Numbered from the stretch's first letter, positions 27,029 through 36,639 are shown. The stretch is 64,000 nucleotides of DNA from Clostridium sp. BJN0013 (GCF_040939125.1 NZ_CP162495.1:2666001-2730000), one strand, 5' to 3'. Notes: a model not told the origin generated them from the sequence alone. Program-made: numbers and translations.

Positions 27029-27478
27029 CTAAATTTTCTTTTCAATTCTTCTGTGAAGAATGCCTGTTTTTGATGACGGAAATATTTCATTTGATACGGA
27101 AAATCCATATCTTTTAGCTATATTGGTAACGGGCAATCTTATTTCTCCCCAAAGCTCATGCACATTATTTTCTTTTGCCTTTTTAACTAATAATTCAAAT
27201 AGATTCTTAGCAACAGTAATTTTTCCTCTCATATTTTCTTCTATAACAAATTGAGACAATTGTCCAATGTCATCATCTACAGTAAGTCGCATATATCCAA
27301 CTACTTTATCATTTAAAACAGCAGCCAGGTGGTAGCTCCTTTTTTCAAGAGTATCAAAAACCGCACTTATTGGAGTGTTTGTTGGTTTATAAAACACTCT
27401 ATATCTTAAATCAACAACTTCATTATAATATTTGGAATTTAAAGAAATAAAAATATATTTAATGTTGTATTGCTCCAT
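27029..27478 (-). CDS. GNAT acetyltransferase
   Basis: The start is taken at the second Met because AGGAGG lies 6 nt before it. The 149-residue protein has AVLNDKVVGYMRLTVDDDIGQLSQFVIEENMRGKITVAKNLFELLVKKA, the GNAT core, and a C-terminal NIAKRYGFSVSN motif. Typical of GNATs that act on homoserine lactone-like or small amine substrates (ElaA/N-acyl synthase-like); the acceptor is unknown. The next gene upstream in the same direction is the other GNAT. Confidence 0.8.
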   Translation of the reverse strand: MEQYNIKYIFISLNSKYYNEVVDLRYRVFYKPTNTPISAVFDTLEKRSYHLAAVLNDKVVGYMRLTVDDDIGQLSQFVIEENMRGKITVAKNLFELLVKKAKENNVHELWGEIRLPVTNIAKRYGFSVSNEIFPSSKTGILHRRIEKKI

Positions 27479-27776
27479 ACGATTCCTCCTTATAAGCAAA
27501 ATATAACTTTGCCATAACTAATTCTAATATATCATAAAAAGTGATGTCTAGTTACATATTTATCATATCTTCTGATACCCATAAGCTTCCATCAAATAAG
27601 GAATTTCTCTCAAAATAATTTCAAATTATGGTAGATATCTCCCAATTATTAATAAATTATTTTTTACTTAAAACACCACACTATTTAGTTATCAAAGATT
27701 CTTATTTATATCTTTATTTATAATAGCTACGTCACTTATCACTATTCGTAATAAAATAAATCTTTTATATTCCCTT

Positions 27777-28085
27777 TTAAGTTGTATTATAGTTAACCCT
27801 TATCTCCTTTAATTTTAGAATATCTGTACTAGCTGTAATTTCCATATACCACGTAAATCTTATCTTCTTATCTAAAAGACCAAGAGATGTCCACTGCGCT
27901 TCAGTAACTCCTTGAAGTACTAAGATAGTCATCCCTTTAGTTTTCACATCTTCCATATTGGTTATATCAACTGATACCCATGAACTTCCATTCCACGATT
28001 TCCATGAAGTTCTACTATCTGTACTTACTATAAAAGCTATAATTCCACTACCTGTATTATCTAAACTCACTACTGTATTAACCAA
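27777..28085 (-). CDS. Prophage-type structural protein, small
   Basis: 102 residues starting at TTG with a GGAGATG site. The sequence (TVVSLDNTGSGIIAFIVSTDSRTSWKSW...) resembles short beta-rich phage tail or baseplate appendage proteins; the family is not certain. It lies downstream of broken phage genes with the same orientation, so it is prophage debris even if still open. Confidence 0.4.
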   Translation of the reverse strand: MVNTVVSLDNTGSGIIAFIVSTDSRTSWKSWNGSSWVSVDITNMEDVKTKGMTILVLQGVTEAQWTSLGLLDKKIRFTWYMEITASTDILKLKEIRVNYNTT

Positions 28086-28089
28086 GTTA

Positions 28090-28545
28090 TTTCATCTCCA
28101 GACTTTCAATACTTATAAAATTACTGCTGTCTAAAAGTTCAAAACTGTACAGCTTTCCTGAATCTATTGCTTCCTCAACTGCTTTGTTATCAGCATAAAG
28201 AATCCTCATATGAAGTACCCAGGGACGCTTTCTCCAGTATCTCCAAAGCCTTCAGTAAATCTTATTCTCACACCATTAGCAGGCTGCAGTGAAACCTGCA
28301 ATAACCAAGCACTATTCTATTAACAAAGCTGTCCCTGTCAACAATATAGTTACTAGAATCAAATATAAGCTCCTTGCCGCCTGTATCCCTGTATCATAGT
28401 ACTTAATACTTTCCACACTTTGAACTGGCGAAGAGTTTTTAAATGAAATGCAGTTATCTCCTGGAAAAGAATCCATCACTAACCCCATCAGAATGCCTGT
28501 ATTACTTTATATTTTTCAATTATTGCCATATTATAATACCCTCCT
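28090..28545 (-). pseudogene. Broken phage structural genes
   Basis: Fragments in several frames read RMRILYADNKAVEEAIDSGK...SNFISIESLEMK (ending in a stop just before 28085) and MAIIEKYKVI... near 28530. They look like phage minor structural proteins interrupted by frameshifts and stops. Confidence 0.45.
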
Positions 28546-28573
28546 CGATTTTACATTATCGATATTTGAGCGT

Positions 28574-28608
28574 AAAAAAACTAGCTTAATATCCATCTAA
28601 GCTAGTTT
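28574..28608 (-). terminator. Rho-independent terminator of the zeta-toxin-like gene
   Basis: A perfect 10-bp stem (28578-28587 with 28599-28608) with an 11-nt loop and a minus-strand T7 run (28574-28580). The stem begins at the stop codon of the gene above it. Confidence 0.85.
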
Positions 28609-29171
28609 CACTCTAGAATTATCATACTCCATTTCGGCATATTCTCACTTCTCCATTTAACATCCCCATTAACCAAATAAGCTATTTGCTCAATTTGCTT
28701 TGTATTATCATATATATTTATTTCATCACATACAGGCATTAATATCTTTAAATTTCCTAATGATTCATAATATCTTCTTTCTATATCATCTTCTGCAATT
28801 CCATGTCCGCCTTTTAAAACTCTAATTCTAACTCTTTCTTTGGCAATATCAGGACTATCTACTCCAATAAAGTTCATAACTACATAGAATCCCTTTTCTT
28901 TTGATTTATTTATATTTCTAACAATACTTTTACCTGAAAGAGTTGTTTCTTGATTAAACGATATATTATTTTTTATATAGTAATTTGTAAGTTTTACTGC
29001 TTCCCTTGCACACTTAATTTGAAGATTACTATCTTTCCATGAACCTATCCTTGCTACCATTTCATCTGTGTTTATTCTCTTCTCGTTTTTATTTTTCTTA
29101 TAATAAACCGATTCATATATTGAAGTTTTTCCGGCACCATTAACACCCGCAAATATAGTGTATGTAGCCAT
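28608..29171 (-). CDS. Zeta-toxin-like P-loop kinase
   Basis: 187 residues. Walker A GVNGAGKTS (about 8-16), then a RINTDEMVARIG segment like the zeta Asp/Arg substrate loop, and QETTLSGKS. The motif order and length fit the zeta toxin/UDP-N-acetylglucosamine kinase superfamily, which blocks peptidoglycan synthesis. A shorter AAA-like non-toxin kinase is the alternative. It sits within prophage debris with a 44-residue ORF just upstream, so a toxin-antitoxin pair is possible (inference). Confidence 0.7.
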   Translation of the reverse strand: MATYTIFAGVNGAGKTSIYESVYYKKNKNEKRINTDEMVARIGSWKDSNLQIKCAREAVKLTNYYIKNNISFNQETTLSGKSIVRNINKSKEKGFYVVMNFIGVDSPDIAKERVRIRVLKGGHGIAEDDIERRYYESLGNLKILMPVCDEINIYDNTKQIEQIAYLVNGDVKWRSENMPKWSMIILE

Positions 29172-29209
29172 ATCTATTTACCTATCACCCTTTTCTGTTC
29201 TCTTTGTAA

Positions 29210-29344
29210 TATCATATTAGACAAAGTTATATAAAAATCCTGTTCTTCCTTTGTTTTTGCCTTCTTAAATAGTTCTTTTAAATCCCAATATGAATATTTT
29301 AGAAATTGCTCATATAAGTTATTTTTCTCATTTATCTTTTCCAT
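29210..29344 (-). CDS. Small ORF upstream of the zeta-like gene, possible antitoxin
   Basis: 44 codons, ATG 7 nt after GGAGG, helical and charged (KINEKNNLYEQFLKYSYWDL...KAKTKEEQDFYI). It lies 38 bp before the kinase gene in the same direction. The family is not recognised, and it is shorter than classical epsilon antitoxins. The excellent ribosome site is the main support. Confidence 0.5.
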
Positions 29345-29459
29345 AGCATTTCCTCCGATAAATAATACTTTTATTATATTATAGCCTAATACATTATTTA
29401 TATAAACAATTTTCTATCTATCACCTAAGGTCACAAATGGACTTAAAAAATTAGCTCCT

Positions 29460-30098
29460 TTATAAGGTGTAAAGGGGCATTCCAACTCCAGTTCCATTTA
29501 TTATGGCATCGTCAATTTTAAAGGACATTTCATCTGCATAGGCCTGTTTTACTATTGCTTCAAGGGCTGTGGCATCCTGGAGCAGGTCATCTACAACATA
29601 GCAAAGTACCATTAATCTATTGGTATTTGCACCTATGGGAATCATCCTTATTCTATTTGCCACCTGACTTTCTGCCATCATTGCATCAAACAGTCCCTGT
29701 ATAAAATCATTATACAGCATAAAGCCTCCTTCAGAAGTTACACTTTCATTTAAACCTGTGGCTAAATTCTGGTATACCAGCCTGTTATCCATTTTTCCAC
29801 CGGGTGAAGATGCCGTTGCTACTGCCTGGAGAAATTCTCCCACACCTCCCTTCCATTTCTTTTCATTAGGATCTTTAGGCTTTGCATATATTGGCTCATT
29901 TACAGGTATTTGTGCCTGCTTTTGCCTTTGTTCCTCTAATGCATCGATTTCTTTTTGTGCTTCAATTTTAGCTTTATGTGCCTTAATTTCAGAAAGCTTC
30001 GCAGTGATTTCCTCGGCTGTTGCGTCCTGTTTATTTATGAGGTTTTTAGACTCTGTTTCTAAATTGGTAAGCTTTTCTAACAATTCTTTCATTGACAT
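29460..30098 (-). pseudogene. HK97-type major capsid protein, truncated
   Basis: 212 residues. The N-terminal about 75 are a Lys/Glu/Gln coiled-coil scaffold (delta domain) and about 85-212 the start of an HK97 capsid fold (GGFMLYNDFIQGLFDAM, RIRMIPIGANTNRLM). Full proteins are about 400 residues, so the C-terminal half is missing. Confidence 0.75.
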
Positions 30099-30138
30099 AT
30101 TATATTACCTGCCTTTAAAATTTTACATAACAAAAGCC

Positions 30139-30480
30139 CTAAAGTTCACACTCTAAGGCAAGTTTTGCTTTCAATAATTTAATTTTTAATGACTTCTCGT
30201 CCTGTTTTAATTCCTTAAATCTTTTATTGTACTGCTCTATAAATTTTCTAGTGCTGCTATTTACACTATTTTGTACACTAAGCCTGCTGAATATAAAGGA
30301 GTTTTGTACAGGTTCTCCTTCACTTTCATAATAAAGAATCCCATCTGTAAAGCCTTCAGTAACTGCTTTTTTAGCATTCATCCAAGTTTTCTCATCCATC
30401 ATCTGTGATATTTTTGCCCTTGATTTGCCTGTTTTAAGCCGGTAGACATTAATTATAGTTTCTTTTACTTCATCAAGCAC
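30139..30480 (-). pseudogene. C-terminal part of a phage ClpP-like prohead protease
   Basis: 113 residues reading TGKSRAKISQMMDEKTWMNAKKAVTEGFTDGILY, the typical end of the ClpP-like prohead protease. It is followed by a long basic coiled-coil linker. The catalytic Ser/His part upstream is gone. It is next to the capsid fragment in normal phage order (protease then capsid). Confidence 0.7.
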
Positions 30481-30830
30481 ATCCGCACCATGTCTTAAAT
30501 CTTTAGCTTCACCTTGAAAATTCCCCTACGGATTGTAAAGCATCATAATTGTTATCTGAACAAGCTTTTAATATGACATTATTTTCTATTATATGATATA
30601 ATTCTACATAAGATAGGTCACAACGATCCCAAAATAAAAATGAGCTTTTTTAGAAAATCACTCTGTTCACAAGTGTGAGATTCGTATTTTAATTTCATAA
30701 CAAAGACCTCTTTATTTTGCTACCATCAAGCGGTATAGTAGCAATTATTACAAAATTCATAAGTGATTTTCTAGCATTTAATATATCTTGCTATTTTCGT
30801 GAAATAAGAAATATACGTACTAGCAAGATC
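30481..30830. repeat. 350-bp gene-free gap with a stem-loop at 30785-30829
   Basis: Contains prophage scraps near 30481-30560 and otherwise nothing coding. ATCTTGCTA (30785) and TAGCAAGAT (30829) form a 9-bp stem immediately after the PhzF gene; without a T-run it may still act as a weak terminator. Confidence 0.35.
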
Positions 30831-31721
30831 TTAAAATGTTAATTCACCATTTAATACAGTGACAGCGGTACCACCTATTTTTATCTCATTTATTTCATTA
30901 TATAGTTTTGAAATAGTTACATGTACACAACCAGGTCTGTTTACTTCCTGTCCCTCTTCACCAATTAAATTTACATTTTCATTACATTTTATCAACTTAT
31001 TGTGAATGATATAGGATGCAACACATCCATTACCAGTACCACAAACAGGGTCCTCTGCTGCTCCAGCAAAGGGAGCAATAGCTCTCATATGATAACTATA
31101 TTTTTCATTTAATGTCTCTAAACAAAATGGAGTGATTCCAACGATATTATATTTATCGCTTATTTCTTCAATAGTTTTTAAATCTGGCTTTGCATTTATA
31201 AGTTTATCTAAACTTTTCACACCAAATACTAGCCACCATAACCCAGTACTTACTTTCCTAGCAGGTATATCTATCAAATCATTTTCACTAAGCCCAATAA
31301 GTTTTGCAATACTACTTTTATCCATATAAAACTGTTCAAATTTAGGTGATGGTTGCGTCATCATAAATACCTTTTCACCATTAATATCTGCCAATTCAAC
31401 AGGCAGCACACCAGCCTTAGTTTCTTGAAAAAATATATTTTTACTTAAATCTAACTTCTTTTCTTCATATAATGCAGAGAATATGGCAATAGTTGCGTGA
31501 CCACATAAGTCTACTTCGAATTTAGGAGTAAAAAATTGTACTTTGAAGTCTGCAACTTCAGAGGGTGAAACAAATGCAGTTTCAGATAAATTCATTTCCC
31601 TAGCAATCTTTTGTTTTTCATTATTAGTTATAGAAAGAACATCAGTGACAACTCCAGCAGGATTACCACTAAAAGGGATTGTTGTAAAGGCATCAACCTG
31701 TTTAATATTAATATTTTTCAT
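30831..31721 (-). CDS. PhzF family isomerase
   Basis: Start taken at the inner ATG (31721), 8 nt after GGAG, giving 296 residues. The two diaminopimelate epimerase-like halves carry QVDAFTTIPFSGNPAG at the N-terminus, the general acid/base Glu in REMNLSETAFV, and a mirrored GRAxCGHAT-like DLCGHATIAIF plus EDPVCGTGNG. Phenazine biosynthesis itself is not expected here. Such proteins often catalyse epimerase or proton-shuttle steps in unknown pathways. Confidence 0.88.
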   Translation of the reverse strand: MKNINIKQVDAFTTIPFSGNPAGVVTDVLSITNNEKQKIAREMNLSETAFVSPSEVADFKVQFFTPKFEVDLCGHATIAIFSALYEEKKLDLSKNIFFQETKAGVLPVELADINGEKVFMMTQPSPKFEQFYMDKSSIAKLIGLSENDLIDIPARKVSTGLWWLVFGVKSLDKLINAKPDLKTIEEISDKYNIVGITPFCLETLNEKYSYHMRAIAPFAGAAEDPVCGTGNGCVASYIIHNKLIKCNENVNLIGEEGQEVNRPGCVHVTISKLYNEINEIKIGGTAVTVLNGELTF

Positions 31722-31831
31722 TTTCATCACTCCTATCAATTTTTTTAGAAATATATATTTCATGCTTAAATCATATTCTTATCTCTTACCAAGGCTATAA
31801 TGAGAGAATAACTACCTGAAAATACTTTCTT

Positions 31832-32698
31832 TCAGAGAATAGCCTTTATTTTTGTAATTTTTGAGAGAACAACACCAAAAAAAATAAGTGCTGCTCCTAT
31901 ATAAGCTTTTACATTCAACACTTCATGCAGAAAAATGTAGGATAAAATCGCAGAAAATACTGGTTCTAGTGAAAATATAAGTCCAATCTTTTCAGGTGAC
32001 GCATAGCGTTGTGCGATAGGCTGAACAATAAAACCGTATGCGCTGCAAATTAATCCAAGACAAATAATTGCCCCCCATTGTACTGGTGTTTCTGGAAGTG
32101 CAGGAGTCTCAATGCATATCATTAGCAAAACTCCTAACAAGGAAGCAACCCCTAATTGAATAATACTGATTAGAAGCGTATCCTCGTTCTTTGCGATCCT
32201 ATCAAACACAATAATATAAACTGCATAAAACAGTGCTGCAATGAGGCAATACATTGAACCTTTGTCCAATGTAAAGGTATCTTTTACTATCAAAAGATAT
32301 AAACCAATTACAGCAAGAAAAATACTCAACATGATAGACTTATTAGGGAGCCTGCGTCTTAAGATGCTTTCCAGAATTGGAACTATTATCACGGTGGTAC
32401 TAGCCAAAAAACCTGCAGTGGAAGCTGTCGTATAATTGACACCACAAACCAGCCCGGAGAAAAGCAGAAAAAGTATTACTCCCATTAATACACCTTTTGC
32501 CAAAATGGAAACGGTAAGAGCACGGAAGCCAGGTAAAAATACAAGTGTCACGCAGATAAAAGCAGTCCCGAACCGCAGGGCAATCAAATTAAATGGGCCT
32601 ATACCGTCCAGTCCTACTTTCATAAGCAGGTAGGAAGAACCCCATGCGAGGGATACGCTCGCCATGAGAAGCTCTGCCTTTTTACTATTCAGCTTCAT
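31832..32698 (-). CDS. EamA (DMT) family transporter
   Basis: 288 residues with ten hydrophobic segments and the double EamA repeat; the first begins SLAWGSSYLLMKVGLDGIGPFNLIALRFG. It should export or import a small metabolite; many relatives handle amino acids. The start overlaps the 3' end of the upstream YbaK-like gene by 14 bp, so the two are translationally coupled and divergent from the LysR gene. Confidence 0.88.
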   Translation of the reverse strand: MKLNSKKAELLMASVSLAWGSSYLLMKVGLDGIGPFNLIALRFGTAFICVTLVFLPGFRALTVSILAKGVLMGVILFLLFSGLVCGVNYTTASTAGFLASTTVIIVPILESILRRRLPNKSIMLSIFLAVIGLYLLIVKDTFTLDKGSMYCLIAALFYAVYIIVFDRIAKNEDTLLISIIQLGVASLLGVLLMICIETPALPETPVQWGAIICLGLICSAYGFIVQPIAQRYASPEKIGLIFSLEPVFSAILSYIFLHEVLNVKAYIGAALIFFGVVLSKITKIKAIL

Positions 32699-33170
32699 TT
32701 ACAAACCAGTCCTTGCACACGTCAACCCAACCTGAAGATGAGGAATGCGTTTCAAGCTCTTCTAAAGATAATTTCACTGTACTGTTTAAGTTGCCTCCGA
32801 CCGTATATATAATGTCAAAGCGTTTGAGAGATACATCAAGAAATGTACGGACTCCTTCGTTGACAGCAAAAGGACAAATTGCGCCTGGTACATGCCAAAT
32901 ATAAGCTTCTACCAGTTCGCCAGGTATCATTTTTGCTTTTTGATGAAAGCAGGATTTATATTTTTTGTTGTCTATTTTAGCATAGCCTGCCATTACAATC
33001 AGAACAGCTTTTTCGTCGAGAAAAAATGCCATTGTTTTTGCAATATGTTCCGGTTTACAACCAATCGACTCTGCCGCCTGTTCCACCGTGGCACCAATCT
33101 GTTCCCGTTCCACAACACGCCGGCCTAAACCCGCTCCCTCAAAATATTCTTTAACTTTTCCAAAAGACAT
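32685..33170 (-). CDS. YbaK/EbsC-type aminoacyl-tRNA deacylase
   Basis: 161 residues. Family features: TVEQAAESIGCKPEHIAKTMAFFL near the N-terminus, a conserved Lys (YKSCFHQKAKM), and PGAICPFAVNEGVRTFLDVSLKRF. Family members hydrolyse mischarged aminoacyl-tRNA such as Cys-tRNA(Pro). It is coupled to an EamA transporter downstream. Confidence 0.85.
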   Translation of the reverse strand: MSFGKVKEYFEGAGLGRRVVEREQIGATVEQAAESIGCKPEHIAKTMAFFLDEKAVLIVMAGYAKIDNKKYKSCFHQKAKMIPGELVEAYIWHVPGAICPFAVNEGVRTFLDVSLKRFDIIYTVGGNLNSTVKLSLEELETHSSSSGWVDVCKDWFVNEAE

Positions 33171-33224
33171 ATTTCTTCACCTTCTCTTGTGTTCTTTATA
33201 TTTTTAATATATACTGTTTTTTAG

Positions 33225-33250
33225 AATAAGTAAAACAAATATCTCTTATT
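33225..33250. promoter_or_regulatory. LysR-type operator, copy A
   Basis: AATAAG and CTTATT separated by 14 bp form a dyad between the divergent YbaK and LysR genes. The same arrangement with flanking similarity occurs at 41359-41384, upstream of the thioesterase. LysR regulators bind such long dyads next to their own gene. Confidence 0.65.
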
Positions 33251-33280
33251 CAAACATTAGAGAAGGTGATTCGTCAAATT

Positions 33281-34150
33281 ATGAACCGATATATTGCACT
33301 TCAAAAAATTGTAGAGCTTAATAGTTTTACCAAGGCAGCGAAGGCCCTTGGATACACGCAATCCGCCATGAGCCAGATGATCTCATCGTTAGAAGATGAA
33401 TTGTCTATTAAATTGTTATATCGTTCTCGAGTAGGAGTAAAATTGACATTAGAAGGTGAGGATTTATACCCATTTATCGAAAGAACCATTCTTCAATATC
33501 AATCCATGCAGGAAAAAGCAAACGAAATAAAAGGTCTGGAAACGGGAGTAATCCGCATAGGTACGATTTCAAGTATTACCTGTCACTGGATGCCACAGTT
33601 AATAAAAGAGTTTCAATCACTTTATCCCAATGTACAATTTATTCTTCATCAAGGAGACTATAGTTCCATACAAGAGTGGATAAAAGTTGGGGCCGTGGAT
33701 TTCGGCTTTATCACTCCCGCTGCTGTAACTGGTTTACATACAATTACTATAAAAGAAGGAAGAATGTTAGCAGTTCTGCCAGAAAATCATAAATTGGCTT
33801 CCCACAGTACTGTTAACTTGCATGAAATAGTGAACGAACCATTTATTTTGTTAGAGGAAGGTCATTTTAGTGAACCTATGGAAGCATTTCATGCCTGCAA
33901 TTTAGAACCAAACATAAAATTTTGTATCCACGACGATTATGCCATTATGACAATGGTAGAAGCGGGATTGGGTATCAGCATTTTGGCAGAGCTCGTGCTG
34001 CGTCGTACAAATTATAATATTGTCTTTCTGCCAATTGATCCTCCTATTACCAGAACGCTTGCTATAGGATTCAAAGATAAAAACAGCTTGCCTATTGCGA
34101 GTAAATATTTTATCGAATACCTAACCTCTAACATTGACAAGTTGCCATAA
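33281..34150 (+). CDS. LysR-type transcriptional regulator
   Basis: 290 residues from ATG 33281, which has GAAGGTG 13 nt upstream. A GTG at 33266 is also possible. The N-terminal winged helix is MNRYIALQKIVELNSFTKAA...YTQSAMSQMISSLEDELSIKLLYR, and the two effector subdomains follow. It reads away from the YbaK-EamA pair and probably controls it and itself through the operator at 33225. A C-terminal scrap of a second copy lies at 40534. Confidence 0.9.
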   Translation: MNRYIALQKIVELNSFTKAAKALGYTQSAMSQMISSLEDELSIKLLYRSRVGVKLTLEGEDLYPFIERTILQYQSMQEKANEIKGLETGVIRIGTISSITCHWMPQLIKEFQSLYPNVQFILHQGDYSSIQEWIKVGAVDFGFITPAAVTGLHTITIKEGRMLAVLPENHKLASHSTVNLHEIVNEPFILLEEGHFSEPMEAFHACNLEPNIKFCIHDDYAIMTMVEAGLGISILAELVLRRTNYNIVFLPIDPPITRTLAIGFKDKNSLPIASKYFIEYLTSNIDKLP

Positions 34151-34226
34151 TGATATAAATAATAAGAGCTAATAGCAGAAGGCCCAGCACCTTGTCTATT
34201 TTACTTTATGTAAATATTGGAAGAAA

Positions 34227-34275
34227 GGTCATAAAAGTTCCGACATGAAAGTGTAGGATCTTTTATGCCTTTTTA
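34227..34275 (+). terminator. Terminator of the LysR gene
   Basis: A 13-15 bp stem (34227-34241 with 34256-34269, one bulge) is followed by TTTTT at 34271-34275. It stands 75 bp after the LysR stop. Confidence 0.8.
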
Positions 34276-34420
34276 TATATAGTTTTTTGAGAAGGTGAGG
34301 AATGTTTTTCAAATTCCTCAAAAGGATAATAAGATATAAAACATATACCTACTGCACAAAGTTACAATTCTATATCACAAAATCCAATGAAAACATGTAA
34401 ATTATTTATATAAAACTATT

Positions 34421-34744
34421 TTAAAATGATTGACTTTTATTCTCATCTTTTTTCCATAATTGAATTGCATTTAATGATTCTTTTACTGCATCAAGATCGC
34501 CAAAAATTCCTATCATTATTATATGCTGTGGACAGTTTCCAATAACTTCAGAAACTCCTACATTGGATGCTTTTTCTGCTATATCAGCAGCCCTTATAAT
34601 TTCAGCAACATTACCTTGTACTAATCCAACGGCCTTTACCTTCCCATTTTGTAACATTTCCCTAATATTATTATCATGTATTTTACGCATAAGTATGGAT
34701 ACCGTACCTTTTGAAGGATTACTAAGTACTTCAACTCTCATCAT
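34421..34744 (-). CDS. Bacterial microcompartment (BMC) domain shell protein
   Basis: 107 residues from the first of two adjacent ATGs (34744). Pfam BMC signature: AVGLVQGNVAEIIRAADIAEKASNVGV and a GIFGDLDAVKESLNAI end, the hexamer-forming fold. No cargo enzymes or second shell gene are in the window. Microcompartment shells normally come in clusters, so this is an orphan, perhaps a helper or a leftover. The ribosome site is weak. Confidence 0.85.
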   Translation of the reverse strand: MMRVEVLSNPSKGTVSILMRKIHDNNIREMLQNGKVKAVGLVQGNVAEIIRAADIAEKASNVGVSEVIGNCPQHIIMIGIFGDLDAVKESLNAIQLWKKDENKSQSF

Positions 34745-34924
34745 TTTTATCTCACCCACATTCTTTATATACACTTCATAAATATCATAATATATCAAAT
34801 ACCAATTTTCTTCATATTACAATATTCAAGTTCTTTTCCTGCCTGAATATTTATACTACATTCTATAGCTACCCCCTAAATAAGGTTTCTATACAGTGAA
34901 GACAAAATATATATAACCTGGATT

Positions 34925-35110
34925 CATAAGCTCAGTTTTCTCTTGCTTTATTAGACCAATTTGGATTGCAAAATGAAGCCTTGTAGATCCCACAAAATCT
35001 GTACGACCTTCTTCTATCATTTTATCTGCATAAGCCCCTCTCTAATTACTGCTGCCGATATTACAGGAATACTAATTGATTTTTTATTTCCTCTGCAAGA
35101 TATAACTTCC
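34925..35110 (-). pseudogene. Remnant of an old yellow enzyme C-terminal part
   Basis: In several frames one reads YLAEEIKN, then ISIPVISAAVIRE, then ADKMIEEGRTDFVGSTRLHFA. This is the FMN-phosphate-binding C-terminal half of a flavin:NADH oxidoreductase. Frameshifts and lack of a start show it is dead. A complete relative starts at 35513. Confidence 0.6.
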
Positions 35111-35472
35111 ATCCTTGAGGAAAAGATATAGCTTCTCAGGATACATTCATAGTTTCATAAATGCCAGCACTTACATCTAGGAGTGTCGCCAACAAAATCC
35201 ACGCTAAGACATAAAATAAATAAAAAAATCAATTTATACTCACTTTAAAACAACAATAAGCAAATATAAGTACCATAAAGGTTATTACAATTTATTTTGA
35301 TACTTTATCTTTGATAATAGTTTTGACACTTAAAAATACTTATAAATAAACTATTTTCAAATACTTCGAAGAGAACCCCAAAAGCCAACGTTTATGGGAT
35401 TAATTTGCTTAACGTGGGATTTGTCGGTTTTGTTGGCTGCGCCCCTACCGGTATATTGATAGTATTTTAGCG

Positions 35473-35571
35473 ATTAAAAATACAGGCTGTTTCAATACTG
35501 TTGAAGCAATTATTACATGAAATTAAAAATACAGATTGTTCCAGTACTATTGAAGCAATTATTACATGAAA
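35473..35571 (-). repeat. 49-bp tandem duplication at the 3' end of the OYE gene
   Basis: Two adjacent copies (from 35473 and 35522) of a 49-bp unit encode SCNNCFNS-type Cys-rich ends, differing at a few bases. The unit is not a multiple of three, so the duplication changed the C-terminus of the OYE protein; the original end can be read in the outer copy as CIFNR-stop. Confidence 0.75.
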
Positions 35572-36604
35572 CGCACTTTGCTGGGGCAGTATCTTTTTCC
35601 CAGCGGTTAATTAAATCGCTTTCACAAATAAATGGTCTGCAAAGAGAAATATACTCAATATCAGTATTATTTAAAATTTCTGTCATGGCTTTGACATCCC
35701 GATTACCACCGACTAATATGATCGGTATTTTGATTTCTTGAGCAATTTCTACGGCATATTTTTTGTAGTAGGATTCTTGTTCAGGTGGAATTTTGCGAGC
35801 GAAACCCTCGTTCGGACGTGATGAAAAGTTGCGACCACTGATTTCAATCGCGTCTATCTCCGTATCTTCCAATTTATGGCATATATATTTACAATCCGAA
35901 AAAGTCATTCCCTGATCAAAAAAATCTTCACTGTTGATTTTTATAAACACTGGATAGTTCGAACCAACTCTGTTCCGTATTGCTTCAAAAGTTTCCAACA
36001 CCATTCTCGATCGATTTTCTTGATTACCACCATATTGATCTGTTCTGCGGTTATAATAAGGTGTCAAAAATTTACTTAATAAATAGCCATGTGCTGCATG
36101 TATCTGGATACCATCGAACCCTGCTTTCTTAGCCCTATCAGCTGCATCAGCGAACGCTTTTTGCACAAGGATAATTTCCTCCTTTGTCATTTCCTTCGGC
36201 GTATTTTTATAAGCCAAGTCTTCCACCGAGCTTGGCCCCCACACTGCCTTACCACTATTTGCGTCAACCGAAACTTGTGAACCGACGCAGGCAAGTTGCA
36301 TGATAATATTAGCATTATATTGGTGAACCATCTCGGTAAAATTTTGATACTCATTGATAAATGTATCATCATAGATCCCCGCCTGTCCTGGATAAACATT
36401 CTCTAAATCACTTACAAAAGTCATCCCCGTGATAATTGTGCCCACTCCCCCTTTTGCTAAATCTTCATAGATTTCGTACAGCCTTTTTGTCATATGTCCA
36501 TTTTTATCAGCAAATCCATCATAGGTTGCTGAGCGGATAAACCTGTTCTTCAGTCTCATACCTGCTAATTCTGTTTTGTCAAACAAAGATTTCATTAATT
36601 TCAC
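35513..36604 (-). CDS. Old yellow enzyme-type NADH:flavin oxidoreductase
   Basis: 363 residues. An Oxidored_FMN barrel: KNRFIRSATYDGFADKNG at the start, HAAHGYLLSKFLTPYYNRRTDQYGG at the active site (His pair and Tyr), FIKINSEDFFDQGM, and PIILVGGNRD at the phosphate site. The C-terminus ends in a CVSCNNCFNS motif like the Fe-S type 2,4-dienoyl-CoA reductases, but shortened. It reduces an activated C=C bond with NAD(P)H. Possible operon with the downstream duplication only. Confidence 0.9.
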   Translation of the reverse strand: MKLMKSLFDKTELAGMRLKNRFIRSATYDGFADKNGHMTKRLYEIYEDLAKGGVGTIITGMTFVSDLENVYPGQAGIYDDTFINEYQNFTEMVHQYNANIIMQLACVGSQVSVDANSGKAVWGPSSVEDLAYKNTPKEMTKEEIILVQKAFADAADRAKKAGFDGIQIHAAHGYLLSKFLTPYYNRRTDQYGGNQENRSRMVLETFEAIRNRVGSNYPVFIKINSEDFFDQGMTFSDCKYICHKLEDTEIDAIEISGRNFSSRPNEGFARKIPPEQESYYKKYAVEIAQEIKIPIILVGGNRDVKAMTEILNNTDIEYISLCRPFICESDLINRWEKDTAPAKCVSCNNCFNSTGTICIFNFM

Positions 36605-36639
36605 TCCTTTTAAAATATTTTTATATATGAATTTTTACA

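Noticed and set aside
30785-30829. Terminator of the PhzF gene
   Set aside because: A stem is present but there is no T-run; kept only as an inverted repeat.
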